NCBI GenBank assembly: GCA_900542675.1
Contig: UQOT01000031.1
Span: 1-21,605 of the forward strand
Direction: 5' to 3'
Length of the DNA stretch: 21,605 nt
Source of the DNA: an uncultured Eubacteriales bacterium
Lineage (GTDB): Bacteria; Bacillota; Clostridia; Monoglobales; Monoglobaceae
The stretch's first letter is position 1; each line of letters opens with the position of its first letter. Shown here piece after piece: positions 16,239 through 21,605 of this stretch. A program made the position numbers and the translations under genes. The notes below the pieces were generated by a model that worked only from the letters and a program-made list of their open reading frames with translations, ran no database searches and was not told the origin of the DNA.

Positions 16239-17090
16239 ATGAAAATAATAACTGCTCCGTCGGAGCTTAACTCATATGCCAAGGAGCAAAAGGCTCTCGG
16301 CAAGACAATCGGTCTTGTGCCGACAATGGGCTATTTGCACGATGGTCATAAATCGCTTATCGAAAAAAGCTCCGCTCAAAACGACATAACAATCGTAAGC
16401 GTATTCGTAAACCCGACACAGTTCGGAGCGAACGAGGATTTAGACACCTATCCGAGGGATTTAAACCACGACAAAGTCGTTGCGGCAGACGGAGGCGCAG
16501 ACGTAATATTCCACCCGACTCCCGCCGATATGTATCCCGTAAACTACGGCACATATGTAAGCGTCGACAGCGATATCACAAAAATCCTATGCGGCAGGTC
16601 ACGCCCGATACATTTCCGCGGAGTAACCACGGTTGTAAGCAAGCTGTTCAATATTTCTATGGCGGACAAGGCATACTTCGGGCAAAAGGACGCGCAGCAG
16701 CTCGCCGTGGTAATGCGTATGGTCAGCGACCTTAATATGAATATCGAAATAGTACCGTGCCCTATCGTACGCGAGGCAGACGGGCTTGCTATGAGCTCAC
16801 GCAATACCTATCTCTCTGAGGAGGAGAGAAAGGAGGCTCTTGTTCTCAGCCGTTCGCTCAGAAACGCCGAAACTGAAATAAAAGGCGGAGAAACCGATAT
16901 TGCCAAAATCAAGGCGGAGATAACTAACACTATTAAAACCTCAAAAATCGCAGATATTGAATATGTTGAAGCATACACTTTCCCAAATCTCCAGCCGTGC
17001 GGTGGAAAGCTCACAGAGCAAACACTTATAGCCCTCGCAGTGAGATTTGGCACAACAAGACTGATTGATAACATAATCGTAAACCCCTAA
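16239..17090 (+). CDS. panC: Pantothenate synthetase PanC
   Basis: Joins pantoate and beta-alanine with ATP, through a pantoyl-adenylate, to make pantothenate. The 283 aa show the nucleotidyl-transferase HxGH motif as HDGH (34-37) in VPTMGYLHDGH, the NPTQFG segment, CGRSRPIHFRG, YFGQKDAQQ, and the KMSKS-like MSSRNTYL loop. AGAGGAG precedes ATG 16239, 18 bases after panB. Its stop codon is 17 bases before the panD start. It uses pantoate (ketopantoate reductase is not in this window) and the beta-alanine made by PanD. Confidence 0.97.
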   Translation: MKIITAPSELNSYAKEQKALGKTIGLVPTMGYLHDGHKSLIEKSSAQNDITIVSVFVNPTQFGANEDLDTYPRDLNHDKVVAADGGADVIFHPTPADMYPVNYGTYVSVDSDITKILCGRSRPIHFRGVTTVVSKLFNISMADKAYFGQKDAQQLAVVMRMVSDLNMNIEIVPCPIVREADGLAMSSRNTYLSEEERKEALVLSRSLRNAETEIKGGETDIAKIKAEITNTIKTSKIADIEYVEAYTFPNLQPCGGKLTEQTLIALAVRFGTTRLIDNIIVNP

Positions 17091-17107
17091 TGGCAGGAGG
17101 AATTAAT

Positions 17108-17446
17108 ATGAACATAGAAATGATGTGCTCAAAAATCCACCGCGCAAAAGTTACCGACGCGAACCTTAACTATATCGGCTCAGTCACAATTGACGAGGAT
17201 TGGATGGACGAGGTGGGAATTCTCACAAATCAGCAGGTGCACATAGTTAACGTAACAAATGGAGAGCGCCTTATAACCTATGCAATTCCGGGCGAGCGCG
17301 GAAGCGGAGTAGTGTGCCTAAACGGCGCCGCCGCCCACAAAGCAAACGTCGGCGACACCGTAATAATAATCGCCTACGCTACAATGACATACGAAGAAGC
17401 AAAAGGATTTAACCCAAAAGTTAAGTTTATTGAAGGAAGTATCTAA
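17108..17446 (+). CDS. panD: Aspartate 1-decarboxylase PanD
   Basis: Decarboxylates aspartate to beta-alanine, the second substrate of PanC. It is made as a proenzyme that cleaves itself at Gly24-Ser25 (NLNYIGSVTID) to form a pyruvoyl group on Ser25. From ATG 17108 the protein has 112 aa, and K9, T57, Y58 and N72 fall at the family's active-site positions. The frame is also open from ATG 17090, which overlaps the panC stop, but AGGAGG (17095-17100) sits 7 bases before 17108, and only this start aligns with known PanD N termini. It is a little shorter than E. coli PanD (126 aa), as in other Gram-positives. Confidence 0.96.
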   Translation: MNIEMMCSKIHRAKVTDANLNYIGSVTIDEDWMDEVGILTNQQVHIVNVTNGERLITYAIPGERGSGVVCLNGAAAHKANVGDTVIIIAYATMTYEEAKGFNPKVKFIEGSI

Positions 17447-17473
17447 AAAACTGAATTATTATGAAAAGAACAA

Positions 17474-17604
17474 AGGCGCCCTGACGGGGCTGGAGCCCGT
17501 CGGGGCTTCTGAGAGAGTTGCCGTATTAGCCATAGCATATTCTATGGCGCATTCTGAATCCCCTCAGTCACGGACAACCGTGACCGCTCCCCGTTGGGGC
17601 GCCT
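17474..17604. repeat. Multi-hairpin palindromic element after panD
   Basis: A 131-base block closed by AGGCGCCC (17474-17481) and GGGCGCCT (17597-17604). Inside are GACGGG/CCCGTC (17483-17501), GGGGCTTC/GAATCCCC (17502-17509 with 17556-17563, one mismatch), GCCATAG/CTATGGC (17529-17548), GTCACGG/CCGTGAC (17567-17584), and CCCC-GTT-GGGG (17589-17599), which competes with the outer stem. It is more GC-rich than its surroundings and lies between panD and the operon terminator. From memory it resembles palindromic intergenic repeats common in gut Clostridia ('CCCTCAGTCACGG...'); only one copy is in this window. It could be a small MITE-like element or a structured RNA. Confidence 0.6.
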
Positions 17605-17644
17605 CTCGTGCTGCCAATAATTTTATAAATTTTTTGACAGTTTG

Positions 17645-17680
17645 AATGCCCCGAGCGTATTTTGCGCTCGGGGCATTTTT
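17645..17680. terminator. Terminator of the pan operon, probably bidirectional
   Basis: Perfect 13-bp stem: 17645-17657 pairs with 17665-17677 around TATTTTG, followed by T's and TATATT. It also lies 4 bases beyond the stop of the convergent stalk-domain gene, so it can end transcription from both sides, with a weaker U-tract on the minus strand. Confidence 0.9.
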
Positions 17681-17683
17681 ATA

Positions 17684-19669
17684 TTACTCGGCTATACTTA
17701 ACGAAGCAGCTATTGTTTTAAGCTCATTCATTGCAGACTCTCCGTACAATATTGTCGGTATCATACGGATTATTTCCAAATCATAGGAACTCATAGGGAA
17801 TACAGACATTTCAAGTATATATTTTTCACCCTCATTATCTTCAATTTCTATTGCTTTAAGATATCCGGCTCTGCCGCCTAAAGATACCAAACCATAAGGC
17901 TTAACATCCGCAATCTTAGTAAACTTGGTTTCAAAATACTTTGACATATTGTTTATCCGATACTCCGGGAGACTTGCGGTCTTCTGCTCAGGCATAACAT
18001 ACAATTCATATCTGTTATTCGAATTGTAGAGCATCAACATATTTTCTGAGCGTAAACTTTCCTTATAACCCGAAGGTGCGCTGAAGGATATCTTTGAAAC
18101 ACTATGCTCAGTTGTATTATCTTCATTGCTGACAATCATAAGACTTCCGACTTTAGACTTATCAATCGGAGCAAATGTCATAGATTGCTTTATAGTTTCA
18201 ATATCAGCCTCAAGCTCCGGAGAGTATGAAAATGTACTTCTGTAAACATATTCACCGAGTTCAAACAGAAAAACCTGTGTGCACTCTTGAATGTCCGAAT
18301 AATCAATGCTCAGCGTATAGCCTTTTGCACTTATGCCTCCGAGCTCTAAGTCCTGAACTTCACTGATTTCAACACAGCTTGGATTAAATTCTTCAACATC
18401 TTTTTTATATGACTCGTTTACCCATTCGCTGAGCTTAGCATTATCCTTCGACTGAACACCGACATATACAGCAAGTTGATTATCTGTGTTATGCTCCTTT
18501 CCGATAAATCTAAACTCATTCAGCTTATTACTGTTTCCCAAATCAATCATATATGCGGGAAGGTTCATACTGAAGTTATACTCGTTATTCTTATACTCTC
18601 TAAATCCGTCCTTAACCTCTGATAAATCAGCAACATCCGAAAAACTGCCGGTATTCGCCTTAAAGGTTTTTAAAACCTCAAGTGTCTCATTTTTAACCGA
18701 AGCGTCAGCATCCGAATCAACGATTGCAACCGCACGATAAAGCATATCATCCTTATATGCCGCTTTAACAACGAGTGAATTCTCGGTTGACTTCGCCTCG
18801 CAATAGAAATAGTTTAAACCGTCTTCGCCCTTTTCAGTCTTTTGAACCGCAACAGTCTTTTTATTCAAATCCTCTTTAAGGCTTGAGAACAGTTCGCTTT
18901 CTGTCTTACTGCCTGCATATTGTATCATAATAATAATGCCGGCAGTACCGTCATCATTTGAAATAATAGTCAAATCCCCGGGGAATGACCTGCTCACAAT
19001 GTTATACTCTTTTGAATTCTTCATAGACCAACCATAATAGCTGTCTCCGAAATACTCTTTATCCGAGCTGTGAAGGATATTTGAATAATCTGATATCGCC
19101 GAACCGCCCGAAATCTTTTTTTCGACCGTAACAGACTCGGTTACATCATTGTATGATACATCAGCCCCGAAATTCTCGGTTATAAATCTAAGCGGAACCA
19201 TAGTTGTATCTTCTGCCAGCTCGGGCGCAAGTAAAAGTCCCTGCTCCATACCGTTAACTTTCGCCTTAGTGCTGCCTATCCATATTTCGATTACCACATC
19301 TTCGTATGTAAGAGTAACCTTTTCGTCGGCTTCGCTCCAATCAACCTTTGCGCCAAACGCCTCGGTAATAACTCTGACGGGAACAAGCGTAGTTCCTTCC
19401 TTCTCGTACGGTGCTCTGACCGTTACGTCCTGACCGTTTATTTTAAGCGTACTGTCTCCTATCTTAAACGCGATGCTTATAATTTCATCTTCCGTAATAT
19501 TCGAGTCAGCCTGCTCACCGATTTTTTCAATTTCATCGATAGTGGTCAATACTTTCTCTGTATCACTCGTAGCCTCAGCAGCATTTTCTGCCGCTGCTGC
19601 GGGGAAAGATACTGTTAACATACCGGCGCATAACAGCCCTGCTATTACTCTGCTCCATTTTGTTTTCAT
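17684..19669 (-). CDS. Secreted protein with copper-amine-oxidase-N stalk domains
   Basis: Exported protein of unknown function. From ATG 19669 it has 661 aa: a signal peptide (MKTKWSRVIAGLLCAGML..., likely cut near FPAAAA), an acidic linker, and a pair of stalk-type repeats at about 60-185, each with a (V/L)NG turn followed by TLVPVR or TMVPLR, an I-TE-FGA segment and a beta strand. The remaining ~470 residues have no recognised motif; repeated 'NEYNFSMNLPAYM' and 'KISFSAPSGYK' type segments suggest lipocalin/PsbP-like beta domains, but this is a guess. The frame is open to ATG 19702, but AGGAGAG (19687-19681) lies after that codon and before 19669. It follows the htrA-like gene by 38 bases, so they are probably co-transcribed. 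Confidence 0.8.
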   Translation of the reverse strand: MKTKWSRVIAGLLCAGMLTVSFPAAAAENAAEATSDTEKVLTTIDEIEKIGEQADSNITEDEIISIAFKIGDSTLKINGQDVTVRAPYEKEGTTLVPVRVITEAFGAKVDWSEADEKVTLTYEDVVIEIWIGSTKAKVNGMEQGLLLAPELAEDTTMVPLRFITENFGADVSYNDVTESVTVEKKISGGSAISDYSNILHSSDKEYFGDSYYGWSMKNSKEYNIVSRSFPGDLTIISNDDGTAGIIIMIQYAGSKTESELFSSLKEDLNKKTVAVQKTEKGEDGLNYFYCEAKSTENSLVVKAAYKDDMLYRAVAIVDSDADASVKNETLEVLKTFKANTGSFSDVADLSEVKDGFREYKNNEYNFSMNLPAYMIDLGNSNKLNEFRFIGKEHNTDNQLAVYVGVQSKDNAKLSEWVNESYKKDVEEFNPSCVEISEVQDLELGGISAKGYTLSIDYSDIQECTQVFLFELGEYVYRSTFSYSPELEADIETIKQSMTFAPIDKSKVGSLMIVSNEDNTTEHSVSKISFSAPSGYKESLRSENMLMLYNSNNRYELYVMPEQKTASLPEYRINNMSKYFETKFTKIADVKPYGLVSLGGRAGYLKAIEIEDNEGEKYILEMSVFPMSSYDLEIIRMIPTILYGESAMNELKTIAASLSIAE

Positions 19670-19707
19670 AATAAATTTCACTCTCCTATTATAATATATC
19701 ATATGTT

Positions 19708-20838
19708 TTAATTATTTTGTGAAAAAGTAATTGTTGTCTCGGTCTCTGAGCCGCCGCGAATAAGCTTCAGCACCGCAGAACTGCCGGGAATATATTTCTT
19801 TGAAATTTCATTCCAATCCGATACCGTTCCGACATACGCGCCGTCAACTGCGATAAGCGCATCTCCGTTTTGTATCCCGGCAGATGCCGCCGCTCCGCCC
19901 GAAACTACATTTTTAAACGTGACTCCGCCGGTCACCGGCAGCCCTATCCGAGCCGCCCAGCTTTCTTCAAGTTCTGCGTCAAGTCCCGGTCTGTTTATCT
20001 TACCGTAAGTATTGAACTGATTTATAGCATAGTTTACGTCCGAAACGGGAATTGCAAAATTCATACCCTCAACACTGACCGAGACATACCCCATCGAATT
20101 TATTCCGACAACCTCGCCTTTCAAATTAACAAGCGGACCGCCACTGTTTCCGGGATTAATTGCCGCGTCGGTCTGAATTAATGTATAGCCCCTGTCTATG
20201 CTGCGGTTTATTCCGCTGATGATGCCCGCACTTACCGAGTTGCGCATCCCTATATTAACCGGTGTTCCGACAGCCAGCACCTGCTGACCCTGAGAAAGCG
20301 AGTTTTCATCGGCAAACTTGGCAGGCACAAGACCCAGCTTATCAATTTTTATCACCGCAAGATCCAATGCTTCGTCAATATATTTCAGTCTTGCCTCATA
20401 CCCCTGATTATCCGATAAGATAACAATAATAGACTTCATATCCTTAACAACGTGTGCGTTTGTCAAAATTTCACCGCCGCCTGTAATCACCACGCCCGTA
20501 CCGTGCGCAATTCCCTCGGCATATTTATCCTGATACGATGTTTCTGAATTATAGTTTCCTACAATAGATACCACGCTTGGAGATATTGCCGCTATAGCTG
20601 CGGAATAAATATTATTTCTGCTGATATTAATTTCAGATGTCTCGCCGTTCCAGTCAACCTGCGCTCCCAAACTCTCGCTGACCGCGCGAAGCGGAACATA
20701 AGTAGTACCGTCTATTATCATAGCATCGGTATTAATAATATTTCCGTCAACATAAATTGTCGGAACCTCATCCGCAAATGTTCCAAACGGCAAAAGACAT
20801 ATCAATAAAACGCTGATAAAAACAAAAAACTTTTTCAT
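19708..20838 (-). CDS. HtrA/DegP-like secreted serine protease with N-terminal stalk domain and PDZ
   Basis: Trypsin-like protease expected outside the membrane, for removal or processing of misfolded envelope proteins. The 376 aa have a signal peptide (MKKFFVFISVLLICLLPFGTFA), a copper-amine-oxidase-N-like domain (about 27-73: DGTTYVPLRAVSESLGAQVDW), the protease domain (about 78-275) with H129 in TNAHVV, D159 in LDLAV and S232 in GNSGGP, and one PDZ domain (about 300-370). Typical Gram-positive HtrA has an N-terminal membrane anchor instead of this domain. GGAGGA precedes ATG 20838. The downstream gene has the same kind of stalk domain. The stalk may anchor or position the enzyme in the wall; that is inference. 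Confidence 0.9.
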   Translation of the reverse strand: MKKFFVFISVLLICLLPFGTFADEVPTIYVDGNIINTDAMIIDGTTYVPLRAVSESLGAQVDWNGETSEINISRNNIYSAAIAAISPSVVSIVGNYNSETSYQDKYAEGIAHGTGVVITGGGEILTNAHVVKDMKSIIVILSDNQGYEARLKYIDEALDLAVIKIDKLGLVPAKFADENSLSQGQQVLAVGTPVNIGMRNSVSAGIISGINRSIDRGYTLIQTDAAINPGNSGGPLVNLKGEVVGINSMGYVSVSVEGMNFAIPVSDVNYAINQFNTYGKINRPGLDAELEESWAARIGLPVTGGVTFKNVVSGGAAASAGIQNGDALIAVDGAYVGTVSDWNEISKKYIPGSSAVLKLIRGGSETETTITFSQNN

Positions 20839-20888
20839 AATAATCCTCCAATATTATTCACTATATGCAAATATTTCTGTTTATGGCA

Positions 20889-20917
20889 ATTATACCATAT
20901 AATAAATTATATGTCAA
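20889..20917 (-). promoter_or_regulatory. Consensus promoter of the htrA-like operon with an embedded palindrome
   Basis: Minus strand: TTGACA (20917-20912), a 17-base spacer and TATAAT (20894-20889), both hexamers perfect. Inside the spacer, CATATAAT (20896-20903) and ATTATATG (20906-20913) form a perfect 8-base inverted repeat with a 2-base centre, overlapping the -35 box by two bases. A repressor bound there would block RNA polymerase, so this is a good operator candidate. Confidence 0.8.
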
Positions 20918-20948
20918 TTAAATCCGAAATCTTAAAAAACGTCTATCC

Positions 20949-21158
20949 TTAATAAATTACTGTTTTAGATTTGGGACAGTAATACTTCTGAAATTTGCTC
21001 TTTGGCTTTTGGAGGATTGTCATACAAAGTTTTCCCTCGTTTATCAGCGGAGCAATATATCTTTTGACAAAATATGAAATATTGCTGTATCCGAAATGCC
21101 CCGCCATCTCCGCTCGGCTCCTCGGAACAGAACAGAATTTTATAATTTTAGTGCAAAT
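20949..21158 (-). pseudogene. C-terminal winged-helix remnant of a RecG-like/AlbA_2 or Fic-type protein
   Basis: A minus-strand frame open from after TGA (21161-21159) to TAA (20951-20949) encodes about 69 residues. Key segments are IIKFCSVPRSRAEM, HFGYSNISYFVKRYIAPLI and EGKLCMTILQKPKSKFQKYY. This pattern (FC-x-P-S-R-x-E..., FGY-x-S, Y-I-x-PLI-x-x-G-L-MTI-x-x-KP-S-QKY) is the C-terminal winged-helix domain found at the end of AlbA_2/'RecG-like' regulators and some Fic-domain proteins, recognised from memory. No large N-terminal domain precedes it, only the PEPCK terminator. The internal ATG 21107 gives 52 residues but has no clear ribosome binding site. Most likely a decayed gene end; a small stand-alone DNA-binding protein is possible. 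Confidence 0.6.
20956..20983. repeat. Inverted repeat at the end of the gene remnant
   Basis: ATTACTGT (20956-20963) and ACAGTAAT (20976-20983), perfect 8-base arms around 12 bases. It overlaps the last codons of the remnant and lies about 40 bases upstream of the htrA -35 box. No U-tract follows, so a weak terminator or a regulator site are both possible. Confidence 0.35.
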
Positions 21159-21179
21159 TCAGCGCAATTTTAAGATAAA

Positions 21180-21235
21180 TTAAATAAAAGCGAGAACCCG
21201 CAGCACGATGGCAGCGGGTTCTCGCTTTTATTTAA
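21180..21235 (-). terminator. Terminator of the PEP carboxykinase gene
   Basis: Perfect 22-bp stem: 21180-21201 pairs with 21214-21235 around a 12-base loop. The A/T outer arms give a U-rich 3' side on the minus strand (GCTTTTATTTAATTTATC). It starts 15 bases after the stop codon at 21250. Confidence 0.9.
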
Positions 21236-21249
21236 TATTTTAAGTCGGA

Positions 21250-21605
21250 TTACGAATTTAAGTTTTTATCAAGGATGTCAAGCTGATGCTTAATCTCTGC
21301 CGGCAGTCTGTCACCAAACTGTGCAAAATACTCCTTGATATTTTCGAGGTCTTCCTTCCAAACCGACTTGTCAACGCTGAGCAGTTCATTAAGCTGGTCG
21401 TCTGAAATTCCAAGACCGGTTGTATCTATGTCAGAAGCTGTCGGAAGCAGACCTATCTCACTGTCGTGAGCGTCAGCATTACCTGCAACTCTGTCAAGAA
21501 TCCAGAGGAGGACTCTCATATTATCGCCGAAGCCCGGCCACAGGAAGTTGCCGTCTTCGTCCTTTCTGAACCAATTTACGTGGAAAATCTTCGGTGCGTT
21601 CTCAC
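21250..21605 (-). CDS. pckG: Phosphoenolpyruvate carboxykinase (GTP), C-terminal part
   Basis: Only the last 118 codons are in the window; the gene starts beyond its right edge. The enzyme interconverts oxaloacetate and phosphoenolpyruvate with GTP/GDP in central metabolism. The visible part begins ENAPKIFHVNWFRKD, followed by FLWPGFGDNMRVLLWILDR (the conserved end of the nucleotide-binding region of GTP-type PEPCK), then an alpha-helical C terminus with ISDDQLNELLSVD and EDLENIKEYFAQFGDRLP, as in the bacterial family. An internal ATG at 21519 is not the start, since the frame and homology run to the window edge. The gene ends in a strong terminator. Confidence 0.93.
   Translation of the reverse strand, partial: ENAPKIFHVNWFRKDEDGNFLWPGFGDNMRVLLWILDRVAGNADAHDSEIGLLPTASDIDTTGLGISDDQLNELLSVDKSVWKEDLENIKEYFAQFGDRLPAEIKHQLDILDKNLNS

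Noticed and set aside
17430..17645. 71-codon plus-strand frame after panD
   Set aside because: It starts inside panD and runs through the multi-hairpin element; its composition follows the palindromes and it has no ribosome binding site of its own.
20995..21183. 62-codon plus-strand frame between htrA and pckG
   Set aside because: It is antisense to the winged-helix remnant, has no ribosome binding site and ends inside the pckG terminator stem.

Overview
This window looks like chromosomal DNA from an anaerobic Gram-positive of the Clostridia type. The reasons are the paired DnaD-domain protein and cysteine-containing DnaC/DnaI-type helicase loader, a YfhO membrane protein next to a GtrB/CsbB-like glycosyltransferase, an SLH-domain S-layer protein, copper-amine-oxidase-N 'stalk' domains on secreted proteins, a GTP-type PEP carboxykinase, strong AGGAGG-like ribosome binding sites and near-consensus sigma-A promoters. 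No tRNA, rRNA, CRISPR array, transposase or prophage gene was found. The species cannot be named from the sequence alone.

Layout. (1) 1-5040, plus strand: a promoter and dnaA, mnmE, a dnaD-like gene and a dnaC/dnaI-like helicase loader, closed by a bidirectional terminator. This groups the origin initiator with helicase-loading factors, without the usual dnaN next to dnaA. (2) 5052-9926, minus strand: a consensus promoter drives paaK, a GT2 polyprenyl-phosphate glycosyltransferase and yfhO; the last two overlap by 7 bases. (3) 9931-13254, minus strand: one large S-layer gene with a very strong promoter, a leader of about 115 nt and a UUCG-loop terminator. (4) 13307-15034, minus strand: pyrG with its own promoter. 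(5) 15060-17680, plus strand: the panB-panC-panD operon, transcribed divergently from pyrG. It has three helically phased TGTAAC boxes, an extended -10 promoter and a leader of about 275 nt that contains an intrinsic terminator with competing stems. Between panD and its terminator lies a 131-base multi-hairpin repeat-like element. (6) 17684-20917, minus strand: a HtrA-like secreted protease gene and a secreted stalk-domain protein gene, expressed from a consensus promoter whose -35/-10 spacer holds a perfect inverted repeat. (7) 20949-21158, minus strand: the C-terminal winged-helix remnant of a lost gene. (8) 21180-21605, minus strand: a 22-bp-stem terminator and the C-terminal end of GTP-dependent PEP carboxykinase.

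How the genes fit together. Region 1 covers replication start and tRNA wobble modification. Region 2 has two of the three parts of a lipid-linked sugar transfer system for the cell surface, and region 3 supplies the surface coat. Regions 4 and 5 make CTP and the CoA precursor pantothenate. Region 6 is cell-envelope protein quality control or processing. The most interesting unexplained signals are regulatory: the panB attenuator-like leader, the phased TGTAAC boxes, the operator-like palindrome in the htrA promoter, and the multi-hairpin element after panD.
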